A DNA stretch of 64,000 nucleotides from Brevibacterium oceani. GTDB lineage: Bacteria; Actinomycetota; Actinomycetes; Actinomycetales; Brevibacteriaceae. Both the position numbers and the translations under genes were made by a program. The DNA lies in the NCBI RefSeq assembly GCF_013623835.1, contig NZ_JABKDE010000008.1, positions 62,001-126,000 of the forward strand, read 5' to 3'. Position 1 is the first letter of the stretch. Each line of letters starts with the position of its first letter. The notes beneath the pieces are model-generated. The model was given only the letters and a program-made list of their open reading frames with translations. It searched no databases and was not told where the DNA came from. Shown here piece by piece: positions 55,654 through 64,000 of the stretch.

Positions 55654-55923
55654 TCAGCGGCGCAGGCCGAGGCGCTTGATGAGCGAACGGTAACGCTCGA
55701 TGTCGACCTTCGCGAGGTACTTGAGCATCCGGCGACGCTGTCCGACGAGGAGCAGCAGGCCGCGACGCGAGTGGTGGTCGTGCTTGTGATCCTTGAAGTG
55801 TTCGGTGAGATCCGAGATCCGGCGGGTCAGCAGTGCAACCTGAACCTCAGGAGAACCGGTGTCGCCCTCGTGAGTTCCGTATTCCTTGATGATCTCTTGC
55901 TTCACAGCAGTGTCGAGAGCCAT
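55654..55923 (-). CDS. rpsO: 30S ribosomal protein S15
   Basis: 89 aa, standard length. [29 protein letters not shown] and [20 protein letters not shown] are the S15 signature. It binds 16S rRNA in the platform. GGAG precedes ATG 55923. Between ribF and pnp. Confidence 0.98.
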   Translation of the reverse strand: MALDTAVKQEIIKEYGTHEGDTGSPEVQVALLTRRISDLTEHFKDHKHDHHSRRGLLLLVGQRRRMLKYLAKVDIERYRSLIKRLGLRR

Positions 55924-56013
55924 GGGTTCTCCTTCGTATCGTTGCGCGGCGCGACGACCTGAAATCGTCGCACTATGGGACCGCGGCCGGTGAAAACGGC
56001 AGAGATCAGCTTA

Positions 56014-56952
56014 TCAGGTGTGCAGGACCTCGCGCACATCGGCGATGTCCTCGTGCATCTGCACGATGAGGTCGTCCATCCCGGTGAAGGCGACCTGGCC
56101 GCGGATGCGGGCGACGAATTCGAGAGTCATCTCACGCTCGTAGACATCGAATTCGCCGAATTCCTTGTCGAGCACATAGGCCTCGACCCGGCGGGAGCTG
56201 CCCTGGAAGGTCGGGTTCGTGCCCACGGAGATCGCGGCCGGGTACGGCTGACTCTCGCCGGAGAACGTGGCCCAGCCGGCGTAGACGCCGTCGGCAGGCA
56301 CGAGTCCCGCGTGATCGTCCGAGAGGTTCGCCGTCGGGAATCCGAGGTCGCGACCGCGGGCATCACCGTGGACGACGGTGCCGTGGACGGCGTGGTAGCG
56401 GCCGAGCTGATCGGCCGCCTCGGCGACGTCGCCCGAGGTGAGCTGCTCGCGGATCCGGGAGGACGAATACCGCCCCCCGCGTCCGACCTCGTCGATCGTC
56501 TCCGTGCGGAAGCCGTAATCCTCGCCGAGGCGGCGCAGCGTGTCGATGGTGCCTTCGTTGTCACGGCCGAAGCGGACATCGTCGCCGACGACGACGATGC
56601 GTGCCTTGAGTGCCTCGACGAAGTAGGTGCGGACGAATTCCTCGGGCGTCTGGGCGGCGAAGTCGAGGTCGTAGGGCTGGACGAGGAGGGCGTCGATGCC
56701 GGTGGCGGCGATGAGGTCGGCGCGCTGTCCGCTGCTCGTGATCTTCACCGTCGGTTCGTCGGGCCGGTGGACGGTGCGCGGGTGGGGGTCGAAGGTCATC
56801 GCGATCGATGCCAGTCCTTCTTCCCGAGCGCGGGCGGCGACGGCGGCGAGGACCGTCTGGTGTCCGCGGTGGACGCCGTCGAAGTTGCCGAGGGTGACGA
56901 CAGTGCCGACATCGTCGACGTCGACCTCATCGAGTCCGTGATACAGCTTCAC
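56014..56952 (-). CDS. ribF: Bifunctional riboflavin kinase/FAD synthetase
   Basis: 312 aa from GTG 56952, preceded by GAAGGAG. The N-terminal nucleotidyltransferase has TLGNFDGVHRGHQ, DDVRFGRDNEG and YSSSRIREQL. The C-terminal flavokinase has GDARGRDLGFPTANL and AAISVGTNPTF. It makes FMN, then FAD. An upstream GTG at 56976 would place the Shine-Dalgarno inside the gene and is rejected. Confidence 0.95.
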   Translation of the reverse strand: MKLYHGLDEVDVDDVGTVVTLGNFDGVHRGHQTVLAAVAARAREEGLASIAMTFDPHPRTVHRPDEPTVKITSSGQRADLIAATGIDALLVQPYDLDFAAQTPEEFVRTYFVEALKARIVVVGDDVRFGRDNEGTIDTLRRLGEDYGFRTETIDEVGRGGRYSSSRIREQLTSGDVAEAADQLGRYHAVHGTVVHGDARGRDLGFPTANLSDDHAGLVPADGVYAGWATFSGESQPYPAAISVGTNPTFQGSSRRVEAYVLDKEFGEFDVYEREMTLEFVARIRGQVAFTGMDDLIVQMHEDIADVREVLHT

Positions 56953-57167
56953 CAGACGATCGCTCCTTCCGTGCACCGACTCAGATTATCGCAGACATGG
57001 TTTCGCTCCTAACCCGCACCTCGCCGAGGCGGCTCCGCCCGATCTCGGGCCTCGGGTCACCGTCGGGTCGGGCCAGGGTGGGCCCGTGAGGTCAGGAGGT
57101 CTGGTCGCCGTGGGCTCGAGGCGGTGCGGGCAGCCGTGCGGTCGCGATCGAGCCGGCGGCCCTCCGG

Positions 57168-57539
57168 TCAGGCGATGACTGCCCAGCCGATGACGCCGAT
57201 GAGGGAAGACAGGGCGATGGAGACGAAGGTGCCGATGATGAATCGCTCCCCCGCCGCAGCCGAGGACTTGATCTCAGCGAAGCGGCCGAGTCCCTTGACC
57301 GCGATGACTACGGCCATGAGTTCGGGGCGACCGAGGACGATGGCGCCGGCGATGAGGGCGCGTTCGACGATGCCGATCCACATGCCGCCGCGCAGGACCT
57401 CGACGTCTTCAGCCCCTGTCCGTTCGGGCTTGCCGCCCGGACCGGAATGGGTCAGGCGCAGGAACGCCGGCACGAGCGGCCAGCCGATGAGGGCCGCGGC
57501 CACTGCGGCCGCGATGGCGACGAGCACGTCAGTCCACAT
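57168..57539 (-). CDS. Small integral membrane protein, satD-linked
   Basis: 123 aa from ATG 57539, behind a perfect AAGGAGG. Three hydrophobic helices: WTDVLVAIAAAVAAALIGWPL, GIVERALIAGAIVLGRPELMAVVIAV and FIIGTFVSIALSSLIGVIGWAVIA. It overlaps the satD end by 11 bp. Similar membrane partners accompany SatD-type genes; no known function. Confidence 0.75.
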   Translation of the reverse strand: MWTDVLVAIAAAVAAALIGWPLVPAFLRLTHSGPGGKPERTGAEDVEVLRGGMWIGIVERALIAGAIVLGRPELMAVVIAVKGLGRFAEIKSSAAAGERFIIGTFVSIALSSLIGVIGWAVIA

Positions 57540-58185
57540 GGGCGCCTCCTTCCGCCTGACTGGGCCGATCCGCCCGCATGGATCGGTCCAGCTGCCCGAG
57601 GTGATGTGCGGCGAGATTCTGAGCGCCGGCGACGATCTCGGCGGTGCCGGGGGCGAGCACTCTCGATACGGCTTGCTGTGAGACCCCGAAGAGTGCGGCG
57701 ATCTCGGCCTGAGTCGCATCGGGGTGGTCGAGTCGGTGGTCGACGTAGCCGCGCGAGTGGGTACGCAGCTCCCCCAGCGTCGTCACGAGCAGGCGCAGGG
57801 CAGCCTCGGCGAGGGTGCGTTCGGTGGACTCGCGCTCGGCGGATTCGCTGTCGTTGCGGACGACGAGGTGGGCGGGCGCGGACTTCGCGGATTCCACGGC
57901 CTGTCTGGCGGCGTAGAAGGCCTGGCCTCTGGCCTCGGTGGTCGCCGTCGGCAGCGGTTGCTCGACATCACCGACACCGAGGCCGATGTGCCAGCCGGAG
58001 GCGACGGCGATGCGGCGCACTGCTTCGACGACAGCGGCCGGATCGTCGAGGACCCCCTGGACCTCGTCGCCGATCGTGCGGGCGAACGGGATGACGGTGT
58101 CGATGGGCTCGAGTACCGCGAGGACGCCAGGCACGGCGTCATCGCTCGTGCGTGAGTCCTGCTGATCGATGGTGAGGACGAACAT
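57529..58185 (-). CDS. SatD-family HTH protein
   Basis: 218 aa from ATG 58185. The N-terminal ~130 residues resemble SatD (LTIDQQDSRTSDDAVPGVLAVL; WHIGLGVGDVEQPLP). The C-terminal HTH is DATQAEIAALFGVSQQAVSRVL. SatD proteins are poorly characterised stress-associated regulators. The promoter contains TTGTATT-N5-AATACAA, a likely autoregulatory site. Co-translated with the small membrane protein. Confidence 0.75.
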   Translation of the reverse strand: MFVLTIDQQDSRTSDDAVPGVLAVLEPIDTVIPFARTIGDEVQGVLDDPAAVVEAVRRIAVASGWHIGLGVGDVEQPLPTATTEARGQAFYAARQAVESAKSAPAHLVVRNDSESAERESTERTLAEAALRLLVTTLGELRTHSRGYVDHRLDHPDATQAEIAALFGVSQQAVSRVLAPGTAEIVAGAQNLAAHHLGQLDRSMRADRPSQAEGGAHVD

Positions 58186-58229
58186 GACTTCAGTACAGCA
58201 GATCCCGCGGACCGAAACAAGCCTTTTGA

Positions 58230-58248
58230 TTGTATTGACAAAATACAA
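58230..58248. promoter_or_regulatory. Operator palindrome ahead of satD
   Basis: TTGTATT-GACAA-AATACAA, perfect 7-bp arms in an A/T-rich patch about 45 bp before the satD ATG. Confidence 0.6.
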
Positions 58249-58313
58249 GCTTTCAAATTGTGTAGAGTGAGCGGGTGCGACAGCCCATGCGAGATCGGCG
58301 CAGCTGCGCCGAG

Positions 58314-59270
58314 TCAGGCGAGGTCGATGGCGAAGGCGGTCAGCGACTTGAGCCCGCCGTCGCGGCGCACCTCGGCGACGGAGACGAGCACGTCATCGCA
58401 GATGACTGCCACTTCCCCGTGCACCACTTCCCCGCGTGCAACCGACGATGATTCCGGCGCGTCGGCAGTCCAGTCGGCCGCCGTCACCACCTTGCCCTGC
58501 ATGAGGGCGGTGGCCTGATCGGTGCCGACCGTGACGACGGGCAGGAAGGTCCGGGCCGCCTCTGCAAGGGACATGAGTGCGGGGGCCGCAGTGTCGAGGT
58601 CGGCAGGCAGAGTCACCGCCTGGTCGAGCTCGAAGTCACCGACTCGACTCCGGCGCAGCGCGGTGAGGTGCCCGTAGACACCGAGGTCGTTGCCGATGTC
58701 GCGGGCCAGGGCGCGAACGTAGGTGCCCGAGGAGCAGTCGACCTCGACGTCGACATCGATGTGACCGTCGGCGGCGGCGAAACGGATGTCGATGACCTCG
58801 AAGGAGGAGATCTCAACGCGGCGGGCCCTGAGTTGAACGTCCTCGCCGGCGCGGACACGGGCGTAGGAGCGTTTGCCGTCGACCTTGATCGCCGACACGG
58901 CACTGGGCACCTGGTCGATGGGTCCGCGCAGCTTCGCAACCGCCGCCTCGACGGTCGAGGTGTCGACGGCGGAGAGGTCCGCGGGTGCGGCGAACCGGTC
59001 GGGGTCGGAGTCGGCGTCGTCGGTCGGCGTCGAGGAGCCGAGCCGGATCGTCGCCAGGTAGGTCTTCGAGACTCCCGTGATGTACGTGAGCAGCTTGGTG
59101 CCGCGGCCGAGACCGAGCACGAGCACACCAGTGGCCATCGGGTCGAGAGTGCCGGCATGGCCGACCTTCTTCGTTCCGTACCAGCGGCGGATGCGGGAGA
59201 CCACGCCGTGGGAGCTCAGGCCCTGCGGCTTATCGCAGACGAGGATGCCCTGCGGGGAAGAATCGCTCAC
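58314..59270 (-). CDS. truB: tRNA pseudouridine(55) synthase
   Basis: 318 aa from GTG 59270, 11 nt after the upstream stop. ILVCDKPQGLSSHGVVSRIRR and the catalytic-Asp motif KVGHAGTLDPMATGVLVLGLG near residue 45 are diagnostic. The C-terminal PUA-like extension is short. Makes the TpsiC-loop pseudouridine. The Shine-Dalgarno is weak. The longer frame to 59354 overlaps the peptidase gene and is rejected. Confidence 0.95.
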   Translation of the reverse strand: MSDSSPQGILVCDKPQGLSSHGVVSRIRRWYGTKKVGHAGTLDPMATGVLVLGLGRGTKLLTYITGVSKTYLATIRLGSSTPTDDADSDPDRFAAPADLSAVDTSTVEAAVAKLRGPIDQVPSAVSAIKVDGKRSYARVRAGEDVQLRARRVEISSFEVIDIRFAAADGHIDVDVEVDCSSGTYVRALARDIGNDLGVYGHLTALRRSRVGDFELDQAVTLPADLDTAAPALMSLAEAARTFLPVVTVGTDQATALMQGKVVTAADWTADAPESSSVARGEVVHGEVAVICDDVLVSVAEVRRDGGLKSLTAFAIDLA

Positions 59271-59281
59271 GAAGGCAGGAA

Positions 59282-60139
59282 TCAGTTGAAGGAGGCGTGC
59301 ACGTGGTCGAAGTGATTGGCCGTCGCGGATCCGCGGTCCTCCATGCCCTTCCAACCCTGTCCGGGCATCCAGATGCGCTGCTTCCAGATGACGTACTTGA
59401 CGTTGAGGCTGCCCTGGTTCTTGATGAGGTAGTCGGCGATGCGGTCGCCGGTGGATCCAGTGATCATGATGTCCACGGCCTCACCGGTGTTGTGGTCCGA
59501 ACCGGTGCCCGGGCGGCGTCCGCCGAAGGTCTTGACCTCGGGGAACTTCGCGCACACGGCACGGTAGCCGTTGACGGCGTTCGGCAGCAGGCCGGATTCG
59601 ATCGAGGAGGACACGCTGCACGGCGGCGCCGACGTGTCACTCGAGGTGCCTTCATCCTTCTTCGACTTCTCATCCGAGGACGACGAGTCGTCGCTCTTGC
59701 TCGATTCGGCCGAGGACTCCGCGGTCGGCTTGGGCTTCTTGACCTCGAGAGTCGTCTTCGAGGACGTGTTCTTGTACTTCGGGTCGTCCTTGACCTTGTC
59801 GAGGTACTCCTCGCCGGCCTTCTCGCGCTGAGCGTCGAGTTCGTCCTGGCTCACCTGCGAGGGGCTGGTCGATTCCTCGGACGTGGTGTTCGCGGCCTCG
59901 GTGGTGACATTGCCCGTGTCGGGCGGTCCCATGACGACGGTCGAACCGACCACGGCTGCGGTCGCGGCTGCCGGAACGGCGATGGCAGCGACGACGGGAC
60001 GCTGCTTGACGGTCGCCAGCACAGACGTCGCCGTCGACGGCACGTTCGCTGAGTGCCGGCCCGAGGAGCGCTTGTTGGGAGTGAGATCCCGGACGAGCTG
60101 CTTCGCGAACGACGGCTTCGGTGAAGAGTGCTTACCCAA
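59282..60139 (-). CDS. Membrane-anchored protein with DD-peptidase-like (ARB_07466) domain
   Basis: 285 aa from TTG 60139, the only start after an in-frame TAA, with AAGGGA upstream. A basic N-terminus (1-46) is followed by a hydrophobic segment (PVVAAIAVPAAATAAVVGSTVV). A Ser/Lys/Glu-rich linker leads to a C-terminal ~100-residue domain: GRRPGTGSDHNTGEAVDIMI and ATANHFDHVHASF. These place a His/Asp pair and DHVH as in M15-type peptidases. Likely secreted and acting on peptidoglycan (inference). The promoter region is A/T-rich with a TAACA/TGTTA repeat. Confidence 0.8.
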   Translation of the reverse strand: MGKHSSPKPSFAKQLVRDLTPNKRSSGRHSANVPSTATSVLATVKQRPVVAAIAVPAAATAAVVGSTVVMGPPDTGNVTTEAANTTSEESTSPSQVSQDELDAQREKAGEEYLDKVKDDPKYKNTSSKTTLEVKKPKPTAESSAESSKSDDSSSSDEKSKKDEGTSSDTSAPPCSVSSSIESGLLPNAVNGYRAVCAKFPEVKTFGGRRPGTGSDHNTGEAVDIMITGSTGDRIADYLIKNQGSLNVKYVIWKQRIWMPGQGWKGMEDRGSATANHFDHVHASFN

Positions 60140-60314
60140 TGCAGAAATCCCTTAACAGAGTCGTAATCATTTCGTTACCGGAAAAAGTCTACGACACAGG
60201 GGAAAGATAACAAAACTGTTACAGGAAGTTTTTTCCGCACGTGACGAAGATCAAGTGCTCGTCCCGAGTGGACCCGACGATGGGAGTCGCCGTCCGCAGC
60301 GACGACGTCCCAGG

Positions 60315-60749
60315 TCAGTCCTCGTCGGTGTCGTCGTTCTTCTTGTACGGGTCGGACTCCCCCGCATGCTGCGCGTCCTTCGCCAGACCGGCCACGCGAG
60401 CATCGTCGGCTGCGGCCTGAGCGAGCAGTCCGTCGAGACGGGCGGCCGCCTCGGGGACGGCGTCGGCGATGAATTCGAGGCTCGGGGTCAGACGGATCGT
60501 CAGGCCCTTGCCGACCTCGGAGCGGATGAATCCCTTTGCGGATTCGAGCGCCTTGCCGGTGCCGATGAGGTCCTGGTCGTCACCGTAGACGGTGTAGAAG
60601 ATCGTGGCGTGCTGCAGATCGCCGGTCACCCGCACATCGGTGACGGTGACGAAGCCGAGGCGCGGGTCCTTGAGCCTGCGCTCGATGGTGCTCGCGACGA
60701 TGACCTTGATCTGGTCGGCGATCTTGCGAGCCCGGGTCGGGTCTGCCAT
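60315..60749 (-). CDS. rbfA: Ribosome-binding factor A
   Basis: 144 aa. [46 protein letters not shown] is the KH-like RbfA core. [20 protein letters not shown] motif ([14 protein letters not shown]) follows. It assists 16S rRNA 5'-end maturation. AAAGGA precedes ATG 60749. Standard infB-rbfA-truB order, interrupted only by the peptidase gene. Confidence 0.96.
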   Translation of the reverse strand: MADPTRARKIADQIKVIVASTIERRLKDPRLGFVTVTDVRVTGDLQHATIFYTVYGDDQDLIGTGKALESAKGFIRSEVGKGLTIRLTPSLEFIADAVPEAAARLDGLLAQAAADDARVAGLAKDAQHAGESDPYKKNDDTDED

Positions 60750-60815
60750 GGTTGATGTCCTTTGCGTCGGGGCCGGAGCAACTTCTCTGGCCCAATGGTA
60801 TCTGTGGAATCGAAG

Positions 60816-60854
60816 CGGCTCCGGCCGGTCCCGTCGTGGAACCGGCCGGAGCCG
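60816..60854 (-). terminator. Hairpin between infB and rbfA
   Basis: 14-bp perfect stem CGGCTCCGGCCGGT / ACCGGCCGGAGCCG with an 11-nt loop, about 55 nt after the infB stop. No U tract, so partial termination or RNA stabilisation is as likely as full termination. Confidence 0.6.
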
Positions 60855-60908
60855 TCGATGTCGACTCTCTGCGTTCAGGAGTCCTACGCGGTCAGGTATC
60901 GGCCGCGA

Positions 60909-63833
60909 TCAGTCGCGCGGCTTCTCCTGCATCTCGAAGGTCTCGATGATGTCGCCTTCGCGCAGGTCGTTGAACTTGCCGAGTCCGATACCGCACTCGT
61001 AGCCCTCACGGACCTCGGTGGCGTCATCCTTGAACCGACGCAGCGATTCGATGCTGACGTTGTCGCCGATGACGACTCCGTCGCGGGTGACGCGAGCGGT
61101 CGAGTTGCGCTTGATGAGACCGTCGCGGACGATCGAGCCGGCGATGTTGCCGAACTTCGAGGACCGGAAGACCTCGCGGATCTCCGCGGTGCCCGTCTGG
61201 ACCTCTTCGAACTCGGGCTTGAGCATGCCCTTGAGCGAGTTCTCGATGTCGTCGATCGCCTGGTAGATGACCGAGTAGTAGCGGACGTCGACGCCTTCAC
61301 GGTCGGCCAGGTCGCGAGCCTTCGCTTCCGGACGGACGTTGAAGCCGAGGACGATCGCGTTGTCGACCGTGGCCAGGTTGATGTCGTTCTCCGTGATCGC
61401 ACCGACGCCGCGGTGGATGATGCGCAGGTCCACGTCGTCGCCCACATCGATCTTGAGCAGCGAATCCTCGAGCGCCTCGACGGCACCGGAGACATCGCCC
61501 TTGAGGATGAGGTTGAGCATGTCGACCTTGCCCTCGGCCAGTGCCTTGGTGAAGTCCTCGAGGCTGATGCGCTTGCGACCGCGGGCCTGAGCGGCGTTGC
61601 GCTCGATGGCGTCGCGCTTCTCAGCGATCTGACGTGCGGTGCGATCGTCATCGGTGGAGATGAACGAGTCACCGGCGCGCGGGACCGAGGACAGACCGAG
61701 CACCTGGACGGGACGGGACGGACCCGCCTCGTCGACCTGGTTGCCGTTCTCATCGAACATCGCACGCACACGTCCATAGGCGGTGCCGCAGACGATCGCG
61801 TCGCCCTGACGCAGCGTGCCGGACTCGACGAGGACGGTCGCAACAGCGCCGCGGCCCTTGTCGAGCTTGGCCTCGATCGCGATGCCGCGAGCAGACTTGT
61901 CGGGGTTGGCCCGCAGGTCCAGTGCGGCATCGGTGGTCAGCAGCACGGATTCGAGCAGCTGGTCGATGCCCTCACGCTTGAGCGCGGAGATCGGCACGAA
62001 CATCGTCTCGCCGCCGTATTCCTCGGCCACGAGGTTGTATTCGGTCAGCTGCTGCATGACCTTGGCCGGGTTCGCCCCGTCCTTATCGATCTTGTTCACG
62101 GCCACGACGATCGGCACTTCGGCCGCCTGAGCGTGGTTGAGCGCTTCGATGGTCTGCGGCATCACACCGTCATCGGCGGCGACCACGAGGATCGCGAGGT
62201 CGGTCGACTTCGCACCGCGGGCACGCATGGCGGTGAACGCCTCGTGACCCGGGGTGTCGAGGAAGGTGAGCTTGCGCTCCTGGCCCTCGTGCTCGACCTC
62301 GACCTGGTAGGCACCGATGTGCTGGGTGATGCCACCGGCCTCACGACCGGCCACGTTGGCCGAACGGATCGCGTCGAGCAGCTTGGTCTTACCGTGGTCG
62401 ACGTGACCCATGACCGTGACGACCGGCGGGCGGGCGGCGAGATCCTCGTCGTCCTCCTCCGCGGCCTCGGCGTCGAGATCGATGTCGAAGGTCTCGAGCA
62501 GCTCACGGTCCTCGTCCTCGGGCGAGACGATCTCGATCTTGTAGCCGAGCTCCTCGCCGAGGACCTCGAAGGTCGCCTCGTCGAGGGACTGGGTGATCGT
62601 CGCCATCTCACCGAGGTGGAAGAGCACGGTGACGAGGTTCGTCGGATCCGTGTTGATCTTCTCGGCGAAGTCGGCCAGCGAGGAGCCGCGACGCAGGCGC
62701 AGCGGTGTGTTGCCGTCTCCACGCGGAACGGTGACGCCACCGACCGAGGGAGCCTGCATCTGCTCGAGCTCTGCGCGCTTCGCCCGCTTCGACTTCCGTC
62801 CCTTCTGACGGGGACCGCCGCCGCGGCCGAACGCACCCTGGGTGCTTCCGCGACCGCGACCCGAGCCGCGACCACCGGGTCCGCCGCCGGGTCCGCGACG
62901 AGGACCGCCGCCCGGTGCTCCGCCCGGTCCACCGGGACCGCCGGCGGGAGCGTTGCCGCGTCCGCCGCCGCGACCGCGACCGGGAGCAGGCTTGTTCAGT
63001 GCCGAGTTCTTGAGCATCGACGGGTTGGGGCGAGGCGCACCGGGACGCGGTGCCGGACGCGGACCGCCCGAGGACTCTTCGCTGCCCGAGCGGGGCTTCT
63101 GACCCGGCTTCGGCATTCCCTGCGAGGGTGCGAACGGGTTGTTGCCGGGACGTCCGCCCTGGCCTCCCTGTCCACCCTGACCCTGGCCGCCGGAGCGTCC
63201 GCCGGGCTTGGGGCCGCGGCCGGGCTTCGGCATTCCCTGCGAGGATGCGAAGGGGTTGTTGCCGGGACGAGCCGAACGGCCGCCGGGCTTCGGGGCGCCT
63301 GGCTTGGCAGCGCCGCCGGGCTTCGGAGCTCCCGGCTTCGGTGCGCCCGGCTTCGCTGCGGCACCGGGCTTGGGTGCTCCGGGCTTCGGCGAGGACTTCG
63401 TCTCGGATGCCTCGGATGCCTCGGGTGCAGATGAGTCCGCGGACTCGGCCGGTGCCGGGCTCGCCTCGGCTGCCGGCTCAGCGGCAGGCTTCGGTGCGGA
63501 CTTCGCAGCGGGGGCGTCCGCCTCGGCGGGGGTCGACTTCGCCGGGGTCGACTTTGGGGTCTGCTTCGCGGCGGGCTTGGGTGCGGGCTTCGCGCCTGGT
63601 TTCGGGGCTCCGGGCTTCGCGGCCGGCTTGGCGGACTTCTTCGCGCCGGAGGACTTCTGACCCTCGGCTGATCCGGAATCGGCGAAGGCTTCCTTCACTC
63701 GGCGCACGACGGGCGCTTCGAGCGTCGAGGAAGCAGAGCGAACGAATTCGCCCATGTCCTGGAGCTTCTCGAGGACGTTCTTACTTGTTGTGCCGAGCTC
63801 TTTCGCGAGCTCATGGACACGGGGCTTTGCCAC
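60909..63833 (-). CDS. infB: Translation initiation factor IF-2
   Basis: 974 aa from GTG 63833, behind ACAGGAG. The N-terminal IF2_N helix ([20 protein letters not shown]) is followed by a ~320-residue Ala/Pro/Gly/Lys linker with KPGAPKPG repeats and RGG-like stretches. The G domain has [25 protein letters not shown] and NKIDKDGA, followed by domains II, III and C2. Places initiator tRNA on the 30S subunit. The repeat-rich linker is normal in actinobacteria. Confidence 0.97.
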   Translation of the reverse strand: MAKPRVHELAKELGTTSKNVLEKLQDMGEFVRSASSTLEAPVVRRVKEAFADSGSAEGQKSSGAKKSAKPAAKPGAPKPGAKPAPKPAAKQTPKSTPAKSTPAEADAPAAKSAPKPAAEPAAEASPAPAESADSSAPEASEASETKSSPKPGAPKPGAAAKPGAPKPGAPKPGGAAKPGAPKPGGRSARPGNNPFASSQGMPKPGRGPKPGGRSGGQGQGGQGGQGGRPGNNPFAPSQGMPKPGQKPRSGSEESSGGPRPAPRPGAPRPNPSMLKNSALNKPAPGRGRGGGRGNAPAGGPGGPGGAPGGGPRRGPGGGPGGRGSGRGRGSTQGAFGRGGGPRQKGRKSKRAKRAELEQMQAPSVGGVTVPRGDGNTPLRLRRGSSLADFAEKINTDPTNLVTVLFHLGEMATITQSLDEATFEVLGEELGYKIEIVSPEDEDRELLETFDIDLDAEAAEEDDEDLAARPPVVTVMGHVDHGKTKLLDAIRSANVAGREAGGITQHIGAYQVEVEHEGQERKLTFLDTPGHEAFTAMRARGAKSTDLAILVVAADDGVMPQTIEALNHAQAAEVPIVVAVNKIDKDGANPAKVMQQLTEYNLVAEEYGGETMFVPISALKREGIDQLLESVLLTTDAALDLRANPDKSARGIAIEAKLDKGRGAVATVLVESGTLRQGDAIVCGTAYGRVRAMFDENGNQVDEAGPSRPVQVLGLSSVPRAGDSFISTDDDRTARQIAEKRDAIERNAAQARGRKRISLEDFTKALAEGKVDMLNLILKGDVSGAVEALEDSLLKIDVGDDVDLRIIHRGVGAITENDINLATVDNAIVLGFNVRPEAKARDLADREGVDVRYYSVIYQAIDDIENSLKGMLKPEFEEVQTGTAEIREVFRSSKFGNIAGSIVRDGLIKRNSTARVTRDGVVIGDNVSIESLRRFKDDATEVREGYECGIGLGKFNDLREGDIIETFEMQEKPRD

Positions 63834-63941
63834 AGTTCTCCTGTCCGGGTTCCTTCCCGGTCAGGAAAGAACCTCATCAATGAAGAGCAGTACTCATTTC
63901 ACTGCTCTCTCGATTTCCGTCTGGGTGTCATCGTGCGACAC

Positions 63942-64000
63942 TCACAACTTGTCATCCATTCGGCTACCCGTTCTCTTTGGGTTCGGTGTCCGGCCTCGGA
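63942..64000 (-). CDS. C-terminal end of a YlxR-like (DUF448) protein
   Basis: The last ~19 codons of a frame ending KRTGSRMDDKL-stop, 108 bp before infB. YlxR proteins normally occupy the slot between nusA and infB and often end in a G-S-x-M tail. Too short to prove; the call rests on position. Confidence 0.4.
   Translation of the reverse strand, partial: RGRTPNPKRTGSRMDDKL

Noticed and set aside
60140..60314. c-di-AMP or other riboswitch ahead of the DD-peptidase-like gene
   Set aside because: The A/T-rich leader is short and lacks the conserved ydaO-type segments; only a small TAACA/TGTTA repeat was seen.

Overview
The window is high-GC actinobacterial DNA. Gene order, protein style and the Micrococcales-type recA/ftsK/dap/pnp/infB backbone fit Brevibacterium or a close relative. 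I assign the genus from protein style and synteny only. No rRNA, tRNA, CRISPR array or prophage was recognised.

Most housekeeping genes lie on the minus strand, so transcription runs from high to low coordinates. The core backbone, read that way, is: ylxR (end only), infB, rbfA, a secreted DD-peptidase-like protein, truB, satD and a small membrane protein, ribF, rpsO, pnp and an M16 peptidase (64-51.6 kb). It continues with dapB and a TPR membrane protein (43.3-42.1 kb), dapA and rnj (36.7-34.1 kb), then ftsK, pgsA, pncC, clgR-like, DUF3046, recA, recX, miaB, a conserved hypothetical and miaA (23.5-12.4 kb). It ends with dapF, a small RsmC-like methyltransferase on the opposite strand, hflX and a DinG-type helicase (3.6-0 kb). 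These genes cover translation initiation, RNA decay, lysine/diaminopimelate synthesis, DNA repair and chromosome segregation, and tRNA modification.

Accessory blocks interrupt the backbone. (i) 3.6-12.4 kb lies between miaA and dapF. It holds a decayed IS5-type transposase, an AraC/DUF2000 divergent pair, an LPXTG surface protein with a VWA domain, a membrane-anchored sigma/anti-sigma fusion preceded by a possible leader peptide, and a LuxR-type regulator split by an in-frame amber codon. (ii) 23.7-33.6 kb holds an ArsR-like regulator with an MFS exporter, a citrate-type two-component system with a CitMHS transporter and UspA protein, an FAD oxidoreductase and malate synthase. (iii) 36.9-42.1 kb holds a GNAT-AAA+ fusion, a PCD/VOC protein interrupted by a second in-frame amber codon, a methyltransferase, a zinc metallopeptidase and an acyltransferase-like membrane protein. 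(iv) 43.5-51.6 kb holds a MerR/MBL pair, SodA, a ThDP enzyme coupled to a Leu/Glu-type dehydrogenase, VOC proteins, an SDR and a TetR regulator.

Non-coding structure is rich. Two small families of intergenic palindromes show compensatory changes between copies. A MerR-type promoter with a 19-bp spacer sits so close to its gene that the mRNA may be leaderless. There is an SOS-box-like site ahead of recA, and clear operator palindromes lie ahead of the ArsR/MFS, dehydrogenase and satD genes. I did not find a wholly new multi-gene system. The best candidates for follow-up are the two amber-interrupted genes, the M16 peptidase lacking a standard start codon at its conserved N-terminus, the leader-peptide/sigma fusion, and the covarying palindromes.
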